Origin: a virus
IMG/VR virus record: IMGVR_UViG_3300024518_001705
Coordinates: 1 to 20,487 of that record
Length of the DNA: 20,487 bases
Strand: one strand, 5' to 3'
Made by a program: the position numbers and the translations under genes. The notes beneath the pieces were generated by a model. That model ran no database searches, was not told the origin of the DNA, and saw nothing but the letters and a program-made list of their open reading frames with translations. Shown piece by piece: positions 13,900 through 20,468 of the stretch (position 1 is its first letter; every line of letters starts with the position of its first letter).

Positions 13900-16800
13900 G
13901 GCAGGACAATCTTGCATTCACTGCGGAACTACAGCAACAGGACAAGGAACCGCGTTTTGTTGTTGGCTTGGTGTATCCGACCGGTTCGCCGTATTTCTCA
14001 AGTCACGCCGGATTGAGCAACGTTCCCGGCGTTGAGATTGCGAACACACTGCAAAACATTGCAGGCACGTCACAAGAAATCAACCCGGATGAAGCGCGCG
14101 CCACCATCGGTGCCATTTCGTTTGACGTGGTTGACGTTGCTGGCGCGGTGACAACCGAGTTGCGCGACCAATTGACCGACAATGACCGCCAACCGCGCCG
14201 CATCGAGGCCCGTTTTTTCATGGGCTTCACTGATGATTTCAATGATTTCGTTCGGATAGCAACGCAGCAAGTTGAGAATGTTTCACTGAATGATGTGACC
14301 TATTCGATTCAGTGCGCCGACATTCAACGGCAGTTGCGTGAATCGGTGTTTGATTTCAAAACAACGCGGTTGAACGCGGCGCTGACTGACGTTGCCACAA
14401 GCATGACGGTGCTTGACGCGAGCGCATTTGAAACCGTTGTGCATACCGCCGCATTTACTGACGCGCCAAGCACGGCGGTTGGATACTTGAAAGTCAAAAA
14501 AACCGGTGAAGTGATTAGATTCACCGGCAAATCAGGGTCACCGGAAGTGACGTTCACCGGGTTGACGCGCGGCGTGTTGGGAACCACCGCCGCGCCGGTT
14601 GATATAAAGGCGGGCACCGACACCGACAAGTTGCCGGAAATTCAAGAATACATATATCTGGAAATGCCAGGCCCGGAAATACAATACGCGGTTCTGACTG
14701 GCGTGATTCGATCAAGCACCGCATCACCGCAAGACACGTTGCCAAGTCACTGGCACCGCGGCGTTGCTGAGGCGTCAGTTGACGGCGCGCAGTTCGATGG
14801 CATCGGGCTTGACTTGGTTGACCCGGCAGTTGCCACCACGGGCATGGTGTTTCGGTTTCAAGGATTAAAAAAGATAGACGGCAAGCGGTTCATTGAAACG
14901 GAACTTGGATTGCCAATGGGCACGTATATGCCAATTGATGTGTTTGGTGTGCTTGGGTTGCGCCGCATTTCGGCTATCTTGACCGACGCACCGCAATTGG
15001 TTGACCTTGATGAAACCAACGTGGTCAGCACGTCAACGTTGGTTCACGATCAAAAAAGCGTTATCAACCAAGTTCAATTTGATTGGAATTTTGACGGCAA
15101 GGATTACACCCGCCGCAATCTGTTCATTGATGCGGGCAGCATAAGCCGCAACGGTGATGCCACGTTAAAGCGTTTGAAGTTTCAAGGCATTGTTGGATCA
15201 AACCACACTGACCGCACGTTGCGTGCAATCGCGCGCGGGCTTTATGACCGATTCGGTGAACCGCCGGTGCGCATTGACGTGACCGTGTTGCCGTCATTCT
15301 CAATGATTGAAGTTGGCGACGTGGTGCGCCTGACGCTGGCGCGGGTGCGTGATTACCAGGGCAGCGCCACGCTTGACCGTTCGTTTGAGGTTCAACAAGC
15401 GGCGATTGATTGGCGCACCGGCAACGTGAACCTGACGTTGTTTGGTACGGGGCGTGAGACACCGGCAGAACCACCGAGCGGTGCCGCAGTGCCGTTGCCT
15501 GACAATTGGTATACGGGCGCGGGCACTAACCTTACAAGCCCGCTGACGATTGTTGCCGACGCCGTGACCGCGAACGGCACGTTGACCGGCAACGCCGACA
15601 TGAACAACGCCGGTGCGATTTTCTACTATGACGGCGACCTGACAATAAATGCGGGCGTGGTGGTCACGATCAGTGCAAACGTTCAGTTGCGCATCAAGGG
15701 TACGCTGACGGTGAACGGGCAGATTGATGGCGCGGCGAACGGGTTGACCGGCACCGCATCGCCAAACGTTGTTTCAAGCCCGATTGAGGATGACGTTTCG
15801 TTGTACCAGGGCACACCGGGTTGGTTGGGAAGCAATCGCGGCGGTGACTCAATGCGGTATGACCCGCCGTGGTATTGGAACCGTCACCAACATTACCCGT
15901 CGCGCGGTGTGCATAACACCACACCGGTTCTGAACCTTGAAGTGACCGGCGCGGATAGTTCACCACCGGCGGCGACGTTGCACGGGATACCGACCGACTT
16001 GCGCGGCACGTCAGGCGGTGCCGGGTACGCGATTGAAAATGTTTCATTCAGCGTTTTGGTTGACGGCGGTGATGGTGGTGATTCTGGCGCGGGTTTGGTT
16101 ATCGTTTCGCGCGGGCTGGCGTTCGGTGCAAGCGGTGACATTGACCTTTCCGGTGAGAATGGCAACAACGGTGGCGGGCCGACTTCTGTCGGTGGCAAGG
16201 ATATGTATGGCGGTTCAGGTGCGGGCGCATCACCTGGCGCGTTGTACGTGTTGCTTGATGGCGATGGCATTTCGTTGCCTGACCTTGACGGCAAGCTGAC
16301 CAACAATCGTGGCGTCACGCCGACACCGGGCACGCCTGGCACGGTGCAATACGGGTACAGCGGCAACCTTGAGTTTGATTCGCTGCCGGGCATGGGGCAA
16401 TTTCAAGGCATGGCGTTTGACGGGCACGTGTTGTCAGCGCATCAGATTCAATACATACCGACGCAAGGGCAACTTGGCGATACCGATGACGAGGCGGTGC
16501 CGCCGATCACCGGGCTTGCGATCAGTTCTGACTCTGACGGGGTTGTTGCAACGTGGGATGCACTGCCCGATGACAGTTATGATGTGATTGAAATTTGGTC
16601 AAGCACCGACAACGACCGAAGCAACGCGGTGCTTGTTTGGACCGGGACCGGAACAAAGGCGTTTATTGCTATGCAAGGCATATTCACACGTTGGTATTGG
16701 TGCCGCGTCATTCGCGCGGCGTTGCGTTCGCTATGGCATCCGGTGTCATCAACTGCCGGTGTTGCTGCTACCGGCGGCACGCCTGATATTCCGTTGATTT

Positions 16801-17948
16801 CAGGGCGCACGTATTGGGAAACGTTTGACGGTTACGCAAGCCGCGCAGACTTTGAACGTGAATGGGAAATTGTAAGCGGTGACCCAACCATAACGTTTGA
16901 AACCAACGGGTTGTTTGGTGGCAAGGCAATGCGCGTCACCGGCGAAATGTACGCGGTGTCGCGCCGGTTGTTGCCTTATGATCCCAACCGGTTAATGTTC
17001 ATTCAGGTTGAGGCGCGGCGCATCACCGCCGATGCGGGTGATGAAAACTTGCGCGCCGGGCTTGTTGCGATTGCTGCTGACGGTACGACAAAGATCAACA
17101 CCGGTGGCGCTAACTCATTCACCAACCCACACTCTTTAATCAACGTTGACATGGGCACGTGGTCGCTCAACACGTTCAAGCGGTTGTTCAATTGGTTCAC
17201 CGATACCGTCAACAGTTCGTCATCAACGTCAACGTCAGTCAATTACAGTTTCGGCGCGGCGTTTATTCCGTTCCAAATCCGTTCAACCGCATCGCTGCGC
17301 CCGTCTTATTTGCGCCCGTTTATTTATTGCAACGAATCGGTCACGGCATCGCCGCCCGTATCAACCGCCGTGTGCGAAGTTGATAACCTGTTGGTGTATC
17401 CGTTTGAGGCGGGCGCGTTGATGACGCAAATACCTGACCCGTCATTTGCGGAAAAGGATGAAATCAATTGGCGACTTGGCGCAGATGGCAGCGGTGACCC
17501 GTATGCCGAATATGCGCTTGGTGAAGGTGAGAACGGCAACGCCGCGTTGAAAGTTCCCAACATCAGCAACCAGAGCATTGCGAGTTTTCCGCGCCAGTTG
17601 GTTGCGCGTGTTGGCGACACGCTAAACGTGCGCATGCTTTATAAGCTGGTTGACAACAATTCACCGGCAAGCATCAACGCAAGTTCTTTGATTCGCGTGA
17701 CGGCGCTTGGGTACAATCCCGGTTCAACGTTTCCGGCGCGTTGGACGCTATCTAGCGAAGGGCCGAGCGTTGCAAAGTTAATATCAACATTGACGGTTGA
17801 CGGCGCTTGGCATGAAACTGACTTTGCGGTTGATATTTCAGGCATGACGGGCACCGATGGTATTGCCGTCACCATCACGGTTACATCAGCCGCCGCCGGT
17901 GATGACTTTGATTGTTGGACGTCACGGGTGACCATTCGGCAAAGCTAA
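13896..17948 (+). CDS. large tail hub / host-binding adhesin
   Basis: 1350 residues, GTG start within a GTGA overlap. Rough layout: hub-like N-terminal part (1-535) with repeated strands and segments such as V-T-F-T-G-L-T-R-G-V-L-G-T, comparable to gpJ-type tail-tip proteins; a beta-strand repeat region (about 540-630) with D-L-T-I-N-A-G-V-V-V-T-I-S-A-N-V; a Gly/Ser/Asp-rich segment (about 700-818); a fibronectin type III-like domain (about 863-960, P-P-I-T-G-L-A-I-S ... W-D-A-L-P); and two jelly-roll carbohydrate-binding-like modules (about 970-1160, opening W-E-T-F-D-G-Y, and 1180-1350, opening F-A-E-K-D-E-I-N-W). It probably combines hub, spike and receptor binding in one chain. No peptidoglycan hydrolase domain is evident. 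Being the last tail gene supports this. Confidence 0.7.
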   Translation: MRQDNLAFTAELQQQDKEPRFVVGLVYPTGSPYFSSHAGLSNVPGVEIANTLQNIAGTSQEINPDEARATIGAISFDVVDVAGAVTTELRDQLTDNDRQPRRIEARFFMGFTDDFNDFVRIATQQVENVSLNDVTYSIQCADIQRQLRESVFDFKTTRLNAALTDVATSMTVLDASAFETVVHTAAFTDAPSTAVGYLKVKKTGEVIRFTGKSGSPEVTFTGLTRGVLGTTAAPVDIKAGTDTDKLPEIQEYIYLEMPGPEIQYAVLTGVIRSSTASPQDTLPSHWHRGVAEASVDGAQFDGIGLDLVDPAVATTGMVFRFQGLKKIDGKRFIETELGLPMGTYMPIDVFGVLGLRRISAILTDAPQLVDLDETNVVSTSTLVHDQKSVINQVQFDWNFDGKDYTRRNLFIDAGSISRNGDATLKRLKFQGIVGSNHTDRTLRAIARGLYDRFGEPPVRIDVTVLPSFSMIEVGDVVRLTLARVRDYQGSATLDRSFEVQQAAIDWRTGNVNLTLFGTGRETPAEPPSGAAVPLPDNWYTGAGTNLTSPLTIVADAVTANGTLTGNADMNNAGAIFYYDGDLTINAGVVVTISANVQLRIKGTLTVNGQIDGAANGLTGTASPNVVSSPIEDDVSLYQGTPGWLGSNRGGDSMRYDPPWYWNRHQHYPSRGVHNTTPVLNLEVTGADSSPPAATLHGIPTDLRGTSGGAGYAIENVSFSVLVDGGDGGDSGAGLVIVSRGLAFGASGDIDLSGENGNNGGGPTSVGGKDMYGGSGAGASPGALYVLLDGDGISLPDLDGKLTNNRGVTPTPGTPGTVQYGYSGNLEFDSLPGMGQFQGMAFDGHVLSAHQIQYIPTQGQLGDTDDEAVPPITGLAISSDSDGVVATWDALPDDSYDVIEIWSSTDNDRSNAVLVWTGTGTKAFIAMQGIFTRWYWCRVIRAALRSLWHPVSSTAGVAATGGTPDIPLISGRTYWETFDGYASRADFEREWEIVSGDPTITFETNGLFGGKAMRVTGEMYAVSRRLLPYDPNRLMFIQVEARRITADAGDENLRAGLVAIAADGTTKINTGGANSFTNPHSLINVDMGTWSLNTFKRLFNWFTDTVNSSSSTSTSVNYSFGAAFIPFQIRSTASLRPSYLRPFIYCNESVTASPPVSTAVCEVDNLLVYPFEAGALMTQIPDPSFAEKDEINWRLGADGSGDPYAEYALGEGENGNAALKVPNISNQSIASFPRQLVARVGDTLNVRMLYKLVDNNSPASINASSLIRVTALGYNPGSTFPARWTLSSEGPSVAKLISTLTVDGAWHETDFAVDISGMTGTDGIAVTITVTSAAAGDDFDCWTSRVTIRQS

Positions 17949-17958
17949 GGTGAGGGGC

Positions 17959-18171
17959 ATGAGTGTTATTGATGTTTTGCTGACAGTGACCGGCGCATTG
18001 ATTGTTGCGTTGGCGGGTGTTGTTTGGCATCACGTGACTGATGGTTTCAGGCGTAATGAAAAGGAACACGGCGAGATTGCCGAAAGCGTGCGCGGCGTGA
18101 CCAAAAGAATTGACCACGTCATTCATTATCATGCCGGTATTCCGGCCTACCGTGACGAGGGTGATAAATGA
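17959..18171 (+). CDS. small one-TM membrane protein of the lysis cluster
   Basis: 70 residues from ATG 17959. The site AAGGTGAGGGG just upstream (17948-17957) is one of the best ribosome sites in the window and decides against the GTG at 17950. One hydrophobic helix (V-L-L-T-V-T-G-A-L-I-V-A-L-A-G-V-V-W, about 5-22), then a charged amphipathic helix (R-R-N-E-K-E-H-G-E-I-A-E-S-V-R-G-V-T-K-R) and a short polar tail. This is the shape of many small phage holin-like or membrane-anchoring proteins. Position before an ATGA-coupled second membrane protein and a cell-wall peptidase suggests lysis. Function not proven. Confidence 0.6.
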   Translation: MSVIDVLLTVTGALIVALAGVVWHHVTDGFRRNEKEHGEIAESVRGVTKRIDHVIHYHAGIPAYRDEGDK

Positions 18172-18530
18172 AAGCTGGAATAATCGCAAGCGTTGTTGCC
18201 ATTGGTGCCGGTGCCACGGCAATCGGCGGCGGCGTCAACCAATGGGAAACATACGGATGGGTGACGCGTTCAGCGTATGAGGCGGAACACCTTGACACGG
18301 TAAGTGCGGATCAACTTGACGCGTTGATTGAAGGCATTGGCGAATTGGGCCGAAAGATCGACGCGCAATCGGATGAGTGGCGCTGTGATGAGTTGCAGGA
18401 ACACATCATTGACCTGTTGATTCAGATTGAGAGTTTGCCGCCTGGTGGTGACCGCATACGCCTTGAGGAACAATTGCGGCAAGCCCGCGCCAGGGTCACA
18501 GAACTGGCGTGTGGGCGGTTCACCAACTGA
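18168..18530 (+). CDS. membrane-anchored coiled-coil protein, spanin-like candidate
   Basis: 120 residues, ATGA-coupled to the gene before. N-terminal hydrophobic/Gly-Ala helix (I-I-A-S-V-V-A-I-G-A-G-A-T-A-I, 4-18), then a periplasm-like helical region with heptads (about 41-115, L-D-A-L-I-E-G-I-G-E-L-G-R-K-I-D; later I-R-L-E-E-Q-L-R-Q-A-R-A-R). One TM with a long coiled coil and no other domain fits an inner-membrane spanin (Rz-like), but no matching outer lipoprotein frame was found. A holin cannot be excluded. Two Cys (73 and 115) could make disulphides. The stop TGA shares a base with the peptidase ATG. Confidence 0.5.
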   Translation: MKAGIIASVVAIGAGATAIGGGVNQWETYGWVTRSAYEAEHLDTVSADQLDALIEGIGELGRKIDAQSDEWRCDELQEHIIDLLIQIESLPPGGDRIRLEEQLRQARARVTELACGRFTN

Positions 18531-18991
18531 TGCAACTGTCACAGCACTTTTCACTTGATGAATTCCTTGTTAGCGAATGGATGGCACGCCGAGGCTTTAT
18601 GATAACGCCGTCAGATGCCGACATTGAGAACCTGACCAGATTGTGCCGCACGGTGCTTGAACCGCTTAGGCGCGATCTGAGTGCGCCTATTGTGGTCACC
18701 AGCGGGTTGCGCCCGGTAGAACTGAACACGGCGATTGGCGGCAGCAAAACCAGCGATCACATCACCGGCAGTGCCGCCGATATTCGGGCGATTGGTTGCA
18801 CGCCGTTGTTCATCGCCATGACCGTTGAAGAATTGAAACTTCCAGTGAAGCAAGTCATACATGAGTTCGGGCGTTGGGTGCATTTGAGCGTGCCGCCTGA
18901 CGGTGCCGTGCCTGGTATGCAAGCATTGACGGCGACGGCGGGCAAGAATGGCACCGAGTACAACCACGGGATTCACCCGGTAAACGTGTGA
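18530..18991 (+). CDS. M15-family peptidoglycan peptidase (endolysin candidate)
   Basis: 153 residues from ATG 18530 in a TGATG overlap; the earlier GTG at 18509 is unlikely. H-F-S-L-D-E-F (6-12) is the usual opening of the Peptidase_M15_3 family. Catalytic features: I-V-V-T-S-G-L-R-P-V-E-L-N (60-71), G-G-S-K-T-S-D-H-I-T-G-S-A-A-D-I (75-90, zinc His and Asp), and the last metal His in R-W-V-H-L-S (about 118-123). Glu before it (V-I-H-E-F) fits the general base. These enzymes cut peptide cross-links in the wall. With membrane-protein neighbours it is most likely the phage endolysin, though virion use cannot be excluded. Length is normal for a single-domain enzyme. Confidence 0.88.
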   Translation: MQLSQHFSLDEFLVSEWMARRGFMITPSDADIENLTRLCRTVLEPLRRDLSAPIVVTSGLRPVELNTAIGGSKTSDHITGSAADIRAIGCTPLFIAMTVEELKLPVKQVIHEFGRWVHLSVPPDGAVPGMQALTATAGKNGTEYNHGIHPVNV

Positions 18992-19000
18992 GGTATCGAC

Positions 19001-19114
19001 ATGGCGAAGAAAGCGGCAAAGAAAAAAGCACCGGCAAAGAAAAAAGCAACCCGGAAACTTGAACCCAAGGTGTCGAACGTCATCAAAATAATGAAATGGT
19101 TTGGTTTGCGATGA
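19001..19114 (+). CDS. 37-residue Lys/Ala-rich basic peptide
   Basis: Starts at ATG 19001 with GAGG 10 bases upstream (18990-18993); it ends in an ATGA overlap with the holin-like gene. The first half is M-A-K-K-A-A-K-K-K-A-P-A-K-K-K-A-T-R-K, a histone H1-tail-like run; the second half (residues 20-37) is a mildly hydrophobic helix ending K-W-F-G-L-R. Its net charge is about +14. It could bind nucleic acid or act on membranes like a cationic peptide, and lysis-linked antimicrobial-type peptides are known in phages. Which applies here is unknown. The coupled stop/start and ribosome site are the evidence that it is translated. Confidence 0.6.
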   Translation: MAKKAAKKKAPAKKKATRKLEPKVSNVIKIMKWFGLR

Positions 19115-19503
19115 ATCTATTCAAAGCGTTCGGCGGCAAGATAGTCGAAGCGGCAAGCGGTGCGTATCAGGCGCGCGTCAACCGCAAGGTCAAAGAGGCT
19201 GAGTTTGCCAACGCCGTTCACATCAAGAAGCTTGAAGCGGTTGAACAAGGTCGCATCAATGAAGCTGAGTGGAATTCCAACAGCATCAAAAAAGCGGGAT
19301 GGCGACCGGGGTACCTGACCGTGCTGTTGAGTGCGCCGTTGGTGCTGGCGTTTCTGCCACCGTTTGTGCCGTGGTTGCATGAAGGGTTCGCGGTGCTTGC
19401 TGAAATGCCGGTGTGGTATCGCAGTGCCGTTGCCGTGATGATTTCATCCGGGTTCGGTTACAAGGCATACGCTGACTACCAACTTGGCAAGAAATACGAT
19501 TGA
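19111..19503 (+). CDS. holin-like protein (GTA/3TM-type)
   Basis: 130 residues from the coupled ATG at 19111; an in-frame ATG at 19096 would add five residues and is less favoured. A cytoplasmic charged N-terminal half (K-V-K-E-A-E-F-A-N-A-V-H-I-K-K-L) is followed by W-N-S-N-S-I-K-K-A-G-W-R-P-G-Y-L-T-V, a signature I recognise in phage holin-like proteins. Two hydrophobic helices follow (about 68-87, L-T-V-L-L-S-A-P-L-V-L-A-F-L; and 101-122, with M-P-V-W-Y-R-S-A-V-A-V-M-I-S-S-G-F-G). Family members are proposed to permeabilise the inner membrane to release endolysin or gene-transfer particles. It is the last gene of the late operon. Confidence 0.65.
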   Translation: MNLFKAFGGKIVEAASGAYQARVNRKVKEAEFANAVHIKKLEAVEQGRINEAEWNSNSIKKAGWRPGYLTVLLSAPLVLAFLPPFVPWLHEGFAVLAEMPVWYRSAVAVMISSGFGYKAYADYQLGKKYD

Positions 19504-19593
19504 CTGAAACCGCGCCGCTGTAAGTCAACAGTTCCGTGCGCAAAACCGAAACCGTGCCGCCGCACGTCAATGCCTTGTTGGTTACTTTTTAAC

Positions 19594-19613
19594 CACATGC
19601 CGCTGCAACCCGC
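19594..19613 (+). repeat. 20-base direct repeat, copy 1
   Basis: CACATGCCGC-TG-CAACCCGC, matching the copy at 20398-20417 at 18 of 20 positions (TG versus CA in the middle). A perfect inverted repeat TGGTTA/TAACCA lies just upstream and overlaps its first bases. The -10 box at 19631 is 17 bases downstream of the repeat. Placement suggests a protein-binding operator, but binding is not shown. Confidence 0.6.
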
Positions 19614-19627
19614 ATAGATAAGCCGAA

Positions 19628-19636
19628 TGTTATAAT
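19628..19636 (+). promoter_or_regulatory. extended -10 promoter for the peptidase gene
   Basis: TGT-TATAAT: a perfect -10 hexamer at 19631-19636 with the extended TG one base upstream. No good -35 is visible 17 bases before (19608-19613 reads ACCCGC, within the repeat), which extended -10 promoters can do without. The predicted start is around 19642-19644, leaving a leader of about 140 bases before the peptidase ATG. Confidence 0.55.
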
Positions 19637-19763
19637 GAACACACGGCGCGTGATGCGCGCTAGGCGGTTAGACCACCGGCACGCTTGATGTGTTCTTTTA
19701 CAATTCGGTGCGCAAGGATGCGCGACAAAAAAGAACCCGCGCCAGTTTGCACACCGGCGCGGG
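19637..19763 (+). promoter_or_regulatory. structured leader with competing stems
   Basis: Stem A: GAACACA (19637-19643) with TGTGTTC (19689-19695), enclosing hairpins GCGCG-TGATG-CGCGC (19646-19660) and CGGT/ACCG (19665-19678). Stem B: GTTCTTTT (19692-19699) with AAAAGAAC (19729-19736), enclosing GCGCA-AGGA-TGCGC (19710-19723). Stem C: CCCGCGCC (19736-19743) with GGCGCGGG (19756-19763). Stems A and B both need 19692-19695, so they exclude each other. If transcription starts near 19643, the left arm of A is mostly lost. Pairing is by eye; no fold energy was computed. The region could be a regulatory leader, a small RNA or DNA operators. Confidence 0.45.
19727..19763 (-). terminator. intrinsic terminator on the minus strand
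   Basis: Read on the minus strand, an 8-bp GC-only stem (CCCGCGCC/GGCGCGGG, 12-base loop) is followed at once by TTCTTTTTT. This is a normal Rho-independent terminator for leftward transcription. On the plus strand the same stem has no T-run after it. No minus-strand gene is seen to the right within the window, so the transcript it would stop is not visible here. Confidence 0.6.
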
Positions 19764-19784
19764 CTAATCATCCAACGGAGAACC

Positions 19785-20333
19785 ATGATGAAATTTTATG
19801 ATAGCAGTAAACCGTGGGTGTCGCCAAAGTTGAGCGCGGTGACGCATGACGATTCAATGCCAAAGGTTCGCACGTGGTGTGGTCCGAGCGTTGTAGCAGC
19901 ATTCAGCGGGCAACCGATTGAACACGTTGCACACTGGATGTGGTTGCGGCGCGGTGATCGAACCGGCAACGGCACAGCGCGAGGCGTTCGCAGTACGGGA
20001 ACAGGCGAGTTGCGTGCGGCGTTAGGTGCGGCGGGATTCAACACCGGCATGATGGCGGTGGCGCAAACCGATGACGGCAACGCACCAACGCTTGCATACT
20101 GGTTGCGGAAACGCACACCGGATCAACGCAAGCGGTCATTTGTTGTGAACATCACCGGGCATTGGGTTGCGGTACGCGGCAACAAGTTCGTTGATTCATA
20201 CACGCTTGACCCGGTGTTCATTCGCAAGGCACCACACCGCCGGGCGCGAGTGCTGCGGATCATCGAAGTTCGCAAGCCGAAGTTGGCGAAGCGCAAAAAG
20301 TTGATGAACCATTTGCCAGCGTTTCAACTGTAA
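19785..20333 (+). CDS. cysteine-peptidase-like protein in its own transcription unit
   Basis: 182 residues. Two ATGs in a row (19785 and 19788); GGAG at 19777-19780 is better spaced for the second. W-C-G-P-S-V-V-A-A-F-S-G (31-42) resembles the nucleophile helix of papain-like/C39-like peptidases (Cys32). G-H-W-V-A-V-R-G-N-K-F-V-D-S-Y (125-139) supplies His126 and Asp137 in the expected order and spacing. The C-terminal 35 residues are strongly basic (A-P-H-R-R-A-R-V; K-P-K-L-A-K-R-K-K). No signal peptide. Similar unnamed proteins occur in other phages. It may cleave a peptide or isopeptide bond, on a virion protein, host protein or cell wall; which is unknown. Unlike all others here it has its own promoter and terminator. 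Confidence 0.65.
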   Translation: MMKFYDSSKPWVSPKLSAVTHDDSMPKVRTWCGPSVVAAFSGQPIEHVAHWMWLRRGDRTGNGTARGVRSTGTGELRAALGAAGFNTGMMAVAQTDDGNAPTLAYWLRKRTPDQRKRSFVVNITGHWVAVRGNKFVDSYTLDPVFIRKAPHRRARVLRIIEVRKPKLAKRKKLMNHLPAFQL

Positions 20334-20346
20334 ACCACCACCATTC

Positions 20347-20373
20347 AAGGCCCGCTTCGGCGGGCTTTTTTTT
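20347..20373 (+). terminator. rho-independent terminator after the peptidase gene
   Basis: GCCCGC-TTCG-GCGGGC with the stable UUCG loop (20350-20365), extended by A-T pairs below, followed by eight T (20366-20373). It begins 13 bases after the stop codon. This is a textbook intrinsic terminator. Confidence 0.9.
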
Positions 20374-20397
20374 GCCTTGGTTTGTCGCAAATCCCAA

Positions 20398-20417
20398 CAC
20401 ATGCCGCCACAACCCGC
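20398..20417 (+). repeat. 20-base direct repeat, copy 2
   Basis: CACATGCCGC-CA-CAACCCGC, 18/20 identical to 19594-19613. It too is preceded by an imperfect inverted repeat (TTGG-TTTG-TCG-CAAA-TC-CCAA, about 20378-20396). It lies after the terminator and ahead of a second promoter, so the pair of repeats marks two promoter regions about 800 bases apart. Confidence 0.55.
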
Positions 20418-20439
20418 GCCGTTGCTGGCTTTCCCGCCG

Positions 20440-20468
20440 TTGAGTCTGCCGCCAGGCAGGCGTATGAT
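20440..20468 (+). promoter_or_regulatory. sigma70-type promoter pointing out of the window
   Basis: TTGAGT (20440-20445), 17-base spacer, TATGAT (20463-20468): four and five of six matches to the consensus at ideal spacing. It follows a terminator and has no gene in the remaining 19 bases, so it should drive a gene or operon to the right of the window. Confidence 0.45.

Larger units (their letters stand above)
19504..19784 (+). other. regulatory gap between late operon and peptidase gene
   Basis: 281 bases without a supported gene. It holds, left to right: a weak hairpin near 19552-19570 (CGTGC with GCACG); an inverted repeat TGGTTA-CTTTT-TAACCA touching the repeat at 19594-19613; an extended -10 promoter at 19628-19636; three inverted-repeat stems (19637-19763); a leftward intrinsic terminator; and GGAG at 19777-19780 as ribosome site. 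No obvious rightward terminator follows the holin-like gene. Short frames of 15 and 37 codons exist but lack support. Confidence 0.7.

Noticed and set aside
15893-16393. 166-residue proline-rich minus-strand frame
   Set aside because: It is the antisense image of the Gly-rich tail segment; Gly codons read backwards give Pro.
19570-19617. 15-codon frame in the gap
   Set aside because: It is very short, has no ribosome site and overlaps the repeat element.
19637-19695. tRNA-like fold (7-bp closing stem, two inner hairpins)
   Set aside because: There is no T-arm or T-loop motif, no CCA, the D-loop lacks the GG pair and the middle loop is not seven bases. Treated as generic structure.
19688-19801. 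37-codon frame in the leader overlapping the peptidase start
   Set aside because: There is no ribosome site, it reads through stem arms and has shadow-like composition.
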